This document shows, piece by piece, positions 45,167 through 56,441 of a stretch of DNA of 64,000 bases. The translations under genes and the position numbers were made by a program. The notes under the pieces were generated by a model. It was not told the origin of the DNA, made no database searches, and was given only the letters and a program-made list of their open reading frames with translations. Numbering within the stretch: position 1 is the stretch's first letter; each line of letters starts with the position of its first letter. Source of the stretch: Viola odorata (taxonomy: Eukaryota; Streptophyta; Magnoliopsida; Malpighiales; Violaceae); contig OY829538.1 in the NCBI GenBank assembly GCA_963691705.1, forward strand, positions 28,416,836 through 28,480,835. Reading direction: 5' to 3'.

Positions 45167-48100
45167 GTGAAGCATCGTTCGCAATCTGGAGGGAGAGGAG
45201 TATTGGAGCTTGCCATAGTGAGTCGGTCAATGGAGGATTCCAATGTTAACCTCATCGAGGGTATGGATCAGTCCTTATTAAGTATTGTATCTGACCCAAC
45301 CGATGTAGAAGCTTCAAGATTTCGCTCCACCAATTCCAGTATTAACCTCATCGAGGGTCTAGATCAGTCCTTATTAAGTACTATATCTGACCTAATCGAT
45401 GTAGAAACTTCAAGATTTCACCCCACCTTGCTTATTCCTTCCTTTTGTGGTACAGAAGACTATATTCCACATCCAGAGATTGCCGAGAGAATCAAGGCGA
45501 AGCGTTGTAGATGGGGATCACCACTTGTTGCTCGATGAGAGACCTCTTATCTTCAAGGTTTCTGGGAGTGGTTGCTTCGGACTCAGAGGCATCTTCAGAA
45601 CAAAGGGCTTCATGAACTACCAGCATCCAACCTCCATTTACAGAGCTTTATGTGAGGTATAGTGTCCTTCTACCAATACCTTGTGACCAGATGGGGAGAA
45701 GTCGGCATATCACTATGGGATGAGGGAGATTACTGGACTTCCTATTATTGGAGACTACTATGAAGAAACAATCCCTACTCTCCTTGAATTGTCCGACAAT
45801 AGTGATGTTTCTCAGTGCTGCACATATTTGTTCAAGGCCTTCGAGACCCTAGCTGAAAATAGGAGTACATATTGTATTTCCTATGCTGATTGGATCTCAT
45901 TCTGGCTTAAGAGGAGTAGTCGATCATTTTTTAGCAACCCTCAACTATGTAGCGATTACAAGAAGATGTTGCGACAAAGGCTAGTGATCAACAATGGGAG
46001 TTATATAAGAAATGTCATTCTTAAGAGACCTTCTAAATTCCCTATTCTAGATGACACTCATGGGGTTATTTCGCGGGATACTCTAGAAGCGTTGGACATT
46101 TCTTCACCCGAAGGGGTTTCAGTAGATATTGCAGCATATTTGTCTCTTTGGTTATGTCGCTTTATCTTTCCCAGTAGCGAGACTAATGTTCAGCCAGCGA
46201 CATTTATGATTGCTTCTAGGATGGCCCATGGCGTCACCTATTGTCTAGTCCCTCCCATACTTGCCACGATTTACAGAGGATTGAGTTAGACTGCTAACGT
46301 GAATGATAGAGGAGAGCTTGGTTTGGTCACTGCTTCCTTCCCGAGTCATTTTCTCTATACTTGGGCGGCTACCTATTTTATTCGAGGCATATACTCACAT
46401 GTTGATGACAAATATGGGTGACCTTTCATCCGTAGGTATAAAGGTTCAGCAAATGCTTATTTCCCGTGAGAAGTTGGGTTTGTTGATGGGAGAGAACTTA
46501 TTCGAGATGTTGCCAATTTTTGTTGGATCCATGTCCATCTTCCTTCGCCTTCTGGTATGTATAAAGATGACGGGACACTCTCGTTTAAATAGGACGTTCC
46601 AGATCTTGGAGTGGTATTACCCCCATCGTTTTGCAAGGAAACAAAGGTATAAACAAAGCCTTCCAGGATCCATAACTTTGTCTGAAGATAAGCTCAACTC
46701 TCATGCTCATCTTTCTTACTGGTTGTCCTTGACACGAATCTGTAGCGACGTGTCTTTCACTATTCCACTACCTAGCCCCAACATTCAACTCGAACGTATT
46801 GATACTATGTATCATGGTGGACTGGAGGGTCAACTTCTATTTTAAATAGTATCTGTATTATTTTGTTACAGTCTAGTGAAGGCCTCGACTATGAGCTCCT
46901 CCCTTTGGCTGAAATATTGCCTAAGAGCAGTAATGGATCCAAGGGGAAGACTTCTCTAAAAGATCTCCCGAGGAATGATAATTTCAAGTCTAGACACTCA
47001 GGAAGAGATTGTCAAGAGAGAGATGGGTTTGGGTCAAAGGTTTTAAAGAACGATACGTCTAAGATGACAGGGAATGCTCCTTTAAAATGATCTCTTTCTA
47101 GTGCGATTGTCGCGCCTTCTCTTGATGACGCTCCAGGATGGAAAAGGACAAAATATGTTGCTCACAAGTCTCGCAGAAAGGAGGTCTTGCACAATGATGA
47201 TGAAGATAATAAGGATTAAGTATGTTATCATTTTTTTTCTAGCTTTTCCTTTGAACTCTTCACCGCCGATATGATTCGTCTTTTCATAGTGTGCTCTCGT
47301 GAGGAAGAACAACCAAAAGAATGTTGAGGCTACACTTGAGAGACCTTCAAAGATAATATTATCCAAGAAGAGTACCCCTCAAAAGGATCGTGGACTTGCT
47401 AAAGATGGTGGGGCGCCCATCAAACCTAGGTATCTACCAGTTTATTCTCTATTTGTTTTAACTTTTCTCATAAGGCTTATGTTTACTTTCTTCCAGCATT
47501 TCCTGAAATTTGTGTAGTCGTAAGTGATGTTTTGAACCCTACTTCTCGTCCTGACTCAGATGTCGAGTAAGACAAGATTGAAACACTGAATAGTTTTGAT
47601 GAAGATGATGTCGGTGCTTCCATGAATATTTTTAACGACATCGATTTCCCTAGTACCATAGATGTAGGCATTCTTCCTGCAGATGAAGAAGAAGAGGTGG
47701 ATTCGTTGAAGATAAGAGAGTCTTCTATGAGTATCGTTGCTTCTTCTGCTCTCCTAGCTTATATCAGTCGGTTGTGAGTGTTCAAAGGCCGATGCCCACT
47801 AAATCTGTCTATCCTGGTCCGCCCATCAGTTCCGAGGAACTTGCTTTATACAGATCTTCTATTGTTCGTAGGCTTTCTGGTTTTCTTAGGAAGGAGTTCC
47901 AGGCTTCTCTTAGGGGTGGCTTTTCAAATTTAAAGGCTTGGTGGGAAAGGAAGTCTTCTATTCTTGAGGAAGTCATCAAGGATGTCTTTATGTATGATGT
48001 TGCTCCATTGGAGTTAAAGGTTGGGAAATTTCTAACTCGAGTTGACTCTTACCTCACAAGGAGAGAGAAAAGGCATGAGTTGTCTTCCTTCACTTGATCA

Positions 48101-48442
48101 AATTGATGGGTTAAAATTGAAGCTTGATGCCTCTCAGATACGGAGTTCTTCCCTTTAGGATGCTTTATTGAGTTCAGAAGCAGAAATAAAAGACTTGGAC
48201 TTAAAGATCAGTCAGTTGCAAGAGGAGAAGGGTAGGTTAGCCTCCAAGATTGACAAGTTGCGAGATGATCTTCAAGGCAACGATGAGAACATCTAGAAGC
48301 TTTCTGCAGAATAGGAAGAATGGGAAATGAAAGAGACCATCACTGCAGCTGAAGTTGAAGCAATTGATCGTGAGAGAGAAGAACTTAGGCGTGCTTTCCT
48401 TCAGATGACAGATTTGGAAGACATAGTGACAACTTTGGTGTA
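45167..48442 (+). pseudogene. Plant mobile domain (aminotransferase-like) ORF, antisense to Tat-type pol, degraded
   Basis: Begins with a duplicated module (NLIEGMDQSLLSIVSD and NLIEGLDQSLLSTISD). The plant mobile domain spans about 45720-46290: MREITGLPIIGDYYEE, AAYLSLWLCRFIFPSSE and ASRMAHGVTYCLVPPILATI followed by YRGL, all typical of that family. Further pieces continue in shifting frames. A coiled-coil C-terminus lies at about 48080-48442 (LKISQLQEEKGRLASKIDKL). Many stops and frameshifts. Such ORFs are known as extra genes of Tat-lineage Ty3/gypsy elements, often antisense and downstream of pol, which fits the neighbouring minus-strand pol. Function in the element is unknown. Confidence 0.7.
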
Positions 48443-48498
48443 GTCCCTTTTTTCTTTTTTTTCGAGAACATATTTATTTTGTTCATTTATTTAACCAT

Positions 48499-48665
48499 AC
48501 ACAGTTTATCCTCTTGCGGGCCAGGAGTAATGTGACAATTTTTATTTCTTTTAGCCGTGCACAGTTTATACTCTTGCGGGCCAAGAGTAATGTGACAATT
48601 TATTTTTCTTTTAGCCGTACACAGTTTATACATTTGCGGGCTAGGAGTAATGTGACAATGATGAA
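48499..48665 (+). repeat. 60-bp tandem repeat, three copies
   Basis: Units near 48499, 48559 and 48619 share ACAGTTTAT, CTTGCGGGCCAGGAGTAATG and TGACAATTT. They sit exactly between the ends of the two converging ORFs (mobile-domain ORF stop and pol stop). Confidence 0.85.
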
Positions 48666-48667
48666 TT

Positions 48668-51440
48668 TTAGGCGTAAAAGTGCTTCAAGAGCTTTCCGTT
48701 GATGGGTCCAATGCGTAATCCGTCTTTGTCCATAATTTTGTTTGTGCCATTTGTATAGACCTCTTGCACAACATATGGTCCATCCCATTTCTATTGGAAC
48801 TTTCCTGTCACCTTCCTTATGATCACAATGGGGCGGCGGACTGCAAGTACCAAGTCTCCTATTTGGAAGGATCTTAGCTTAACCTTTTTGTTGAAAGCTC
48901 GAGCCATGCGAGCTTGATAGCATTCCAAGCAGTTTTGAGCTTTGAGTCTTTTTTCGTCCAAAGCTTCTAGTTCCTGCAATCTCAACTTAGCCTGCTCTTC
49001 ATTGGTCAATTCTTCTTGAATGGCTATCGTTAGTGATCGAATTTGACATTCAAGAGGAAGGACAGCTTCCACTCCATACACGAGAGCGTAAGGAGTTGCT
49101 TGAGTTGGAGTCCGAAAAATTGTGCGGTAGGCCCACAAAGCTTCTCCCACTCTTTCATACCAATCTCTCTTGGTCTTGGAGACGACCCTCTTTAGTAAGT
49201 TACAAAGAGTCTTATTAAAGGCTTCGGCTAAACCATTTGTTGCCGCATTATACATGGAAGAGTTTTTTTGGACGAAGCCAAATTACACGCATAGTTTGTC
49301 CATATGAGCATTGTAGAAGGGTTTTCCATTATCAGTGATGATATATCTAGGTACTCCATATTGATAGATGACGTGAGCCCGAATGAAATACACCACTGTT
49401 TCCTTCTTGACTTCTTTTAGAGGGACAACCTCTGCCCATTCGGAGAAGTAGTTAGTTGCAGCAAGAATGTAAGAGTGACCAACAGATGATTTCAGAGTGA
49501 TTGGTCCTACCACATCCAATCCCCAAGCTTCAAAGGGCCACGAAGCCACAGTGGGGTGCAAAGGCTCTAAAGGTTGATGAATGTAGTTTGCATGAACCTG
49601 ACAGGCTTCACATTTCTTTACGTATTCCATGCAATCTTGTACCATATTTGGCCAATAGTACCCCATTCTCTTAATCCAAAAATGCAACTTAGGACCTGAT
49701 TGATGAGCACCAAAAACCCCACTATGAGCTTCTTGCAGGGCTTGGGTTGATTCTTCTTTTCCCAGACACCTAAGGAACACACCATCAAATGAACGACGGT
49801 ATAATATTTCCTTAAAATATATAAATCGGGGAGCTCGCCTTTTTACTTCATTCTTGTGACGAGGATCATCAGGCAACTTCCCATATTGGAGGAAATTAAT
49901 GAGTGGCTGCCTCCAATCTTCATTCACTTCTTCGACCACAGTGATGTCATATACTTCCTCCTCATCTTTGGGAACTAATGGGGGAATGACCTAGCGTTGA
50001 GAAAGTGATACTGGGATGTTATCTCCTTTTGTCACAGCTAAAATAGTAGCGAGGTTGGCCAAAGCATCCGCTTGCCTATTTTCACTTCTTGGAATGAAGT
50101 TGAAACTTATGGAATCAAACTTCTCCAATAGTTTCATTGCGTATTGATGATATGACACCAGATCTTCTTTTTGGACCTCATACTCAGACAATAGTTGATT
50201 AACAATAAACTTTGAGTCGTCGTATACCTCCAGTTGGTTGATCTTCACTTCCAATGCTATCTCTAAACCGATCAACAAAGCTTGATACTCTGCGACGTTA
50301 TTAGAGCAATTTTCCGTCAAGGTTAAAAAGAATGTCAACACCTCATTGTGGGGAGTAACAAATATTACTCCAGCTCCGGCACCATAGCTTCTAGCTACAC
50401 CATAAAAAAATAGTTTCCATGATGGCGTGAGATTAGTGAAGAAAACTTCCTCATCTGGAAAATTCTCAGGAAGTTCCCATTCCGCCGGAATCAGATGATT
50501 CGCTAAGAAATCTGCTAGAGCTTGCCCTTTTGTGGACTTTTGCGGTACAAAGATTATCTCAAATTCTAGCAGCAATAATGTCCATTTAGCTAACCTTCCT
50601 GAGAGGATTGGTCTAGACATCAGGTACTTGAGAGGATCTGTTTTTGATATCAAGTGAATGCTATGCGAGAGCATGTAATGCCTCAACTTTCTAGCAGCAA
50701 AGATCAAAGTTAAGCAAATTTTCTCGATTGGAGAGTATCTTTGTTTAGCTCCCACCAGTGTCCTACTCAAGTAATAAAGTACATTTTCTTTATCGCTCTC
50801 ATTTAGTTGAGCGAGCATTGCCCCAGAGATTGCTCTTAGCGGATATGTAAAGAATCAATGATTTCCAAGAATAGGTGCTGCGAGGACAAGGGGGTGAAGC
50901 AAATACCCTTTGATGTTTTCGATGGCATTGTGACATGCTTCATCCCATTCAAACGGTACACCCTTTTTCATCAATCTACTAAATGGATGGCAACGTCCAG
51001 CAAAATTAGAGATAAATCCCCTTATGTATGCCAACCTTCCTTGCAAGCTTTTTAACTCATCAATATTCGTGGGTTCGGGGATGTTGAGTATAACATCGAT
51101 TTTTTTTTAGTCAACTTTGGTACCACAATGTCTAACAATGAAACTGAGGAATTTCCCAGAGGTAACTCTAAAGGCACACTTCAATGGGTTCATCTTGAGC
51201 TGATATCGACGAAGCCTTTCAAACACGACCCTCAAATCGCCTAGGTGATCCTACCTTGTTTTAGTCTTAACCACTAAATGTTCAACATAGCATTCCACCT
51301 TTTTGTGCATCATGTCGTCGAAAATCTTTTGCATTACTCGTTAGTAGGTGGCTCCAGCATTCTTTAAGCCGAAAAATATTACCTTATAACAATATATGCC
51401 TTTAGGTGTTCTAAATGTTGTAAGCTCTTCATCTTGTATA
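48668..51440 (-). pseudogene. Pol of a Tat-type Ty3/gypsy retrotransposon, 5'-truncated
   Basis: Minus strand, from the right: RT fragment (GLKNAGATY, CYVEHLVVKTKTR), RT thumb (GRLAYIRGFISNFAGRCHPF), RNase H (LSRTLVGAKQRYSPIEK), a second RNase H domain (SWKLFFYGVARSYGAGAGVI, NNVAEYQALLIGLEIA, RQADALANLA), integrase zinc region (HSGVFGAHQSGPK, CEACQ), and DDE core (GLDVVGPITL, ITDNGKPFYN, NGLAEAFNKT) with C-terminus DGPYVVQEVY. Two RNase H domains mark the Tat/Ogre lineage. The second has Tyr where the first catalytic Asp is expected (FYG for FDG). Stops occur near 50855, 49989, 49283 and 48791, among others. It ends TAA at 48668-48670 and is lost beyond about 51440. No LTRs recognised. Confidence 0.85.
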
Positions 51441-52190
51441 ACTTTTTGTATATTAAAATGATTTTATCCTAATTATAAGAAATGATCTAACCGATTTATC
51501 AAAAGTAAGATTTGGTTACCCAAGGGAAGGGATTGTTTGAGCGGAGGGAAAGTAAAAAAATATATTAGTTATTTCCTCAAAATACATTGCAACACTTTTG
51601 GTTCTATCACACGTTTAATTATTTTGAAAAATCGAGGGATATTTATCATAAATAATTGTTTATTTTCCCTTCCAAAGAAATTTCTAAGATACCATATATT
51701 TTTAAAGTATTCCTTTTTCCTTCTATTATACCTTGATTTCCTTCTATTATACCTTGATCAAGGAAAAAGTTTTCTAATATGTATTTTAAAATCCTAAGAT
51801 TCCATAATTTTGTATATATCAAACAAGGCACTCAACCAAACGCTTCTTTCCTTATTACTTTGTAAAAGTTCAAACTACCACACCTAGCCTAAATACCCAC
51901 GTGGGCCTAATTCACTTGAAACAAGTAGGCCTATGTCGACATTGTCGAAATTGGTCAATAATTAGGTCTATGGAGTATAGAGACTACTTTGCATATAGTA
52001 TAGAAAAGTAGAATTTAACATATATACCTTCGTTGCGGTCCCTTTTTTTTCGTTTTTGAATTTGAGAATGATTTGATTTAAATTTATAAATTTATTTTTG
52101 TAGTTATATACTAATATTTTTAAAATGCAGATGATGATTATAGTTGAAACAAAATAGCTTCAAATTGTCAATATATAAACTTATGATGTA
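51441..52190. other. AT-rich spacer
   Basis: No gene. GCGTTTGGTTGAGTGCC-like text (minus strand near 51845) and GGGATTGTTTGAGCGGAGGG near 51528 could be ends of a small decayed transposon, but the match is too weak to call. Confidence 0.4.
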
Positions 52191-52199
52191 TATTGACCA

Positions 52200-52930
52200 T
52201 TTGAAGTTGTATGACCCGCGTTAATTTTATTAAATAAAGAAACTGAATTAGAAGTTAAAAAGAAAATACATGGTTAACATATTCGTTCCATTTAGTTGAA
52301 GTTTGCTAACTTGTATAAATCTTATCAAATAAAATAACTAAATCAAAAGCCAAAAAGAAGACCTTATTGAAGTAGGTTGACTCGCATGAACGTGATTAAA
52401 TAAGAAGTGAATCATAAGGTAAGAAGAAAAGACTCAATTGGAATATTTGTTGCATTTATTTGAAGTTGGCTGACCTGTATAAACTTTATTAAATAAAATA
52501 TATTAATTAGCAAGTAAAAAGAAGGACTTGGCTCAAGTTGGTTGACTTGCATTAACCTTATTAAATAAAAAAAGTTAATAAGAAGTGAAAAAGAAAAACC
52601 CTGTTAGTATTTTTGTTGCCTTTGTTAGAAATTGGTTGACCCGCACAACTCTTATTAAATAAAAGAACTGAATTATAAGCATTTCTGAAATTGTTTGGAT
52701 TTTTTTTTAGATTTTAAATTCTTTTGAGTAAGAAGGCTCAAGAAAGAAAATGTAGGCTGCCCCATGTAAACCTCATTAAGTAAAATATCTTAAACATAAG
52801 GCAAAAAGAACATACATGATTGAAGTTGATTGACCCACATGAACCTAATTGAATAGAATAAGTGAATAAGAAGTAAAAAACAAGCGCACAACTCTTATTA
52901 AATATAAGAACAGAATTAGAAGCATTTCTG
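52200..52930 (+). repeat. Degenerate dimeric tandem repeat (about 165 bp = ~93 + ~72)
   Basis: Units sharing TTGAAGTTGGTTGACC, then AACYTTATTAAATAAAA and GAAGTRAAAAAGAA begin near 52202, 52300, 52370, 52461, 52534 and 52626, with more diverged ones to about 52930. Spacings of 98, 70, 91, 73 and 92 alternate long and short, giving a period of about 165 bp. Confidence 0.65.
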
Positions 52931-53299
52931 AATTTGTTTGAATTTTTTTTTTTGAGTTTTTAAACTCTTTTTGTTATTTCTAGAATTTTTATTTTTTTCC
53001 ATAATTTTTATTTTTTTTGTAGTTTAAATTTTTTTTGGTTTTTTTAGTATTTAAAATATGAATGTTTGCACTTCTATAAATTAAAAAAATTTAAGTATTT
53101 TTTTGGAAATATGATTTTGTTTTTAATTCCAGAAAAATAACTAATTAATTTCTTATTTTATAAAATTTTAATTTTTTTAACCTTTGAAATTATTTTTTGG
53201 AATCTCTGATTTTTAAAATTAATTTCTGAATTTCTGAATTTTTTAATTTTTAATGCTTGGAGTAAAAATTAATAGTTCGTTATATTTTGTCCAATATAT

Positions 53300-53740
53300 A
53301 TTAAATAGTCACGAAGCATCCTTTTATCTAACGTACATTGACAAATGGCATGACACATCGGCACCACATAGGAGAGATGAGAGGACGATGAGTTTTTTTC
53401 TAGCTTTAGAGGTTTTAATTTTTTTTAACTAATTTCTTATTTTTAGAATTTTATTTTTATTTTTTTAAAGCTCGAAGTAAAAATAAAAAAATTATTGCAT
53501 TTTATCCAGTAGATATTAAACAGACATGGAGGGACATTGACAAATGACATAACGCATGACACATGTCAATGCCCCATTAATAGATGTGGTGCCACATGGG
53601 CACCACGTGGGAACCCTTCTATTCAAGGGTCAATGACACATGCCACATGTAAATGCCTCATTGGTAAATGTGGTGCCGCATAGGCATACACAGGAGAGAG
53701 AGCAAAAAGTTTAGTTTTTTCTAGCTTTAGAGCATAGAAT
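53300..53740 (+). repeat. Diverged direct repeats of a GACACATG-rich unit
   Basis: Three related blocks near 53335, 53525 and 53630 share ATTGACAAATG/CAATGACACATG, GGTGCCACAT and TTTTTTCTAGCTTTAGAG. The stretch 52931-54714 is otherwise AT-rich, with no gene. Text at 54000-54180 (TGCATTTTTGCTCCCTGAGC...) resembles terminal DNA of a decayed element. Confidence 0.45.
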
Positions 53741-54714
53741 ATAGTGGTGATATTTTTACATCTCATATTATTATTCTCGCACTCTCTGCATTGAAAATTT
53801 TACTTGTTAGTAAAATAGGGCTAGTGTAGTAAATTTTTATGTTAAAAATGTGGAAATAACAATTTAGAGTGTGAAAATAACACAACCCTATAAATAGATC
53901 TTGTTCGTTATAGTGACAAGTATTACCGGCAGGTTAATGATAGCTATTTTGTGTGGATAAGTCATTATAAATTGAAATGCAGATGCAGGAAGAAATTAGG
54001 GTTAACTGCATTTTTGCTCCCTGAGCTATCAAGTTTTTGTACCAATTCACCCTAAACTTTACTTTTTTCGCAAAGTTCACCATGTACTTTAATTTTGGTG
54101 CGACAAATACCCTTTTGTCTGTTTTATCAATAAAAATGCTGACAGACTTGAATTAAATATTATTTTTGTACCCAAATGGTAGACCTCACATGACACGTGG
54201 AATTACCATGTGAGACAAATACTTGAAAAAAATCACAAAACGTGAAGAACAAAATTCAAATTACCATTTCTTGGCTACTCTCCTTACCCTCTTATAGAAA
54301 TATTATAAGAAAAGAAAATCTGGGAATATTTTGTTTTTTTTTGTAATTATGTGTATGCTATGAATTTATACAAATCACAAGTATATGATGATAGACATCA
54401 AAAATAAGACAACTGTATCACAATTATGTAATTCTATTCTTATTAGATAAATTGTGACAATAGGAATATGATAAGAACACAACTAGAGACTGAGGAGGTA
54501 GCTGATGTTGCATAGGAGTTCGTAGCTATAGAGACTAGTGGGTCGTATGGTGATGGGCTGCAGAGACTAGTGGGCCATATCCTAAGGAAAAAAATAATGG
54601 GTTGGACAGTTGTCGTTTTGAGTCTTAAAGGGATTTTGTTACCAAAAACCATTTGTCTCATGTGCCTATCTCTTTTAATATCTCACCACCACCTCCAATC
54701 TCAGTGGTAACTAG

Positions 54715-55281
54715 AATGTCAACGGTCAAGCAGAGGTGACGAATTGAAATATTCTCAGTGGCATAAAGAAAAATTTGTAAGGATCTAAAAAGAAATGGGT
54801 AGACGAGCTGCCGTATGTGATATGGGCGTACCGCATGACTGTTAAAACTAGTATGGGAGAAACGCCTTTCGCATTGACTTTCGGCACTGAGGCCGTTACA
54901 CCGATAGAAATCGGTACTATGAGCCTGCGAGTGGCGTACTTCAGGGAAGAAATGAATGAGGAGAGGCTACGGGCTAACCTCGACGCGTTACCAGAACGAC
55001 ATGAGGAAGCTCTTCTGAAAACGCTTTATCATAAGCAAAGAATGGCCCGTTATCACAATAGGCGCGTCAAAGAACGGCTGCTGAAAGCAGTTGACTTGGT
55101 ACTTAGAGACAAACGAGCCGCTGGACAGCGTATGTGGAAACTTAGCCCGAACTAGGATGGCCCATACCGCGTTACCCCCGTTATTGGAAAGATAGCATAT
55201 CACCTGGAAACACTCAACGGTACTCCCTTACCTAACTCTTGGAACGTAACTCGTTTGAAACTATACCATTCTAGAGTCTAA
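54715..55281 (+). pseudogene. Integrase C-terminal part of a second Tat-like retrotransposon
   Basis: Starts within the DDE core (NGQAEVTN near 54719) and runs through DELPYVIWAYRMTVKTSMGE, FALTFGTEAVTPIE and the C-terminal fold (DLVLRDKRAAG, DGPYRVTPVIGK, TRLKLYHSRV) to TAA at 55279-55281. In-frame stops near 54744, 54774 and 55153. The integrase N-terminal region and everything upstream are absent. The text is only distantly related to the pol at 48.7-51.4 kb, so this is a separate family on the opposite strand. Confidence 0.85.
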
Positions 55282-55392
55282 TGCATTTTCTGAACCTTTC
55301 GTTAATCTCAGCCCTGACTTGTGCTAACGCTCGAATAGAGAATATTCTTGTGTGTTCTGTGGCTGATTGTGTGCAGATAATAAAGGGTGTCA

Positions 55393-55900
55393 GGAGTGAA
55401 AAGTCTTATCCTTGTGACGGCCGATCCTGATCAGACGGCTCACTAAGTGAGGGCACGCCTTAGCATACCTAAAAACTAGTGTTGGGAGTGAAAAGTCCTA
55501 TCCTCGTGGCAGCCACGGTAACACAGGTGGGCCATTGAGACAAGGCACGTCCCGACACCCCCGGGAGTGAAAAGTCCTATCCTTGTGGTAAACCGAGCTA
55601 ACATAGATGGCCCACCAAGATGAGGCATGTCCCGGTATCCCTAGGAGTGAAAAGTCCTACCCTTGTGCCGACCGTTCTCGTGGAGACGGCTAGCCAAGAT
55701 CAGGCACGCCCCAGGGAGACGGTAACTCCCTCCTGGAAGTGAAAATCCTATCCTTGTGATAACCGGGCTAATACAGACGGCTCACTAAGTGAGGGCACGA
55801 TTCCGGGATGCGAGGTCAACACCTGAAAGTGAAAAACCTAGCCTTGTGACGGTCTGTCCTGATCCGACGGCTCACTAATGATAACTATTGACATACCTCC
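55393..55900 (+). repeat. Six tandem units of GGAGTGAAAAGTCCTATCCT type
   Basis: Units start near 55393, 55494, 55563, 55644, 55735 and 55825 (69-101 bp). Each has AGTGAAAAGTCCTATCCTTG, then GACGGCTCACTAAG or a variant, then GGCACG. They lie between the integrase stop and the LTR, in the 3' untranslated part of the element. Confidence 0.85.
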
Positions 55901-55929
55901 TAGAGCATTTTAGTCCTGACAGGGGGTAC

Positions 55930-56361
55930 TGTCCCCCCAGCTACTGAAGGGCCTGTCTGGCCTCCTGCTAGTTCTGCTACCGGGGGGTGGTCGACGTCAG
56001 GAGGGGTCATCCAGCACGATATGGCGCCTATTCCCACCCCCGGCAAGCACACAAGCGTCATCTACTCGACGTCACCCCATGGCACCCAAGTGGTACCTAT
56101 TAAAGATGACGCCTCTCTACTAGATCTCTTACCCCCTAGGTAGAAAGGGGGGGGGGGACTCTCTCTCTCTCTCACTAGTCACTACTCTCTCACTACTCTC
56201 TCTCACTACTACTATACTATACTGACTTGATCGTCGGAGTATCTGCGTCGGGGACCCCCTCCGGCGCCTTGCAAGTGTACCAGCAGCGAGGACCGCCCGC
56301 TCAGAGGAGAAGATCACCAGGATCCTTCCTACCACGGGTATAATCTCACCTATTATTATCA
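55930..56361 (+). repeat. LTR of the second Tat-like element
   Basis: Begins TGTCCCCCCAGC after a polypurine-like AGGGGG(TAC) and ends TTATTATCA. It contains C/T repeats (56159-56215) and a candidate TATA-like TATTAAAG near 56098. Only one copy is seen in the window. Confidence 0.6.
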
Positions 56362-56364
56362 AAA

Positions 56365-56382
56365 TGGTGCTTTCATTGAGAG
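56365..56382 (+). other. PBS-like site after the LTR
   Basis: TGGTGCTTTCATTGAGAG follows the LTR by three bases. It has the position and TGG start of a primer-binding site. I cannot match it to a particular tRNA. A PBS here means the LTR is placed like a 5' LTR for what follows, although integrase precedes it. Confidence 0.5.
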
Positions 56383-56441
56383 CATTTAGATCTTCAAGTG
56401 AGTTCCTTGAGATCTAAAGGCTCTCCTTTCCGTATGCATAC

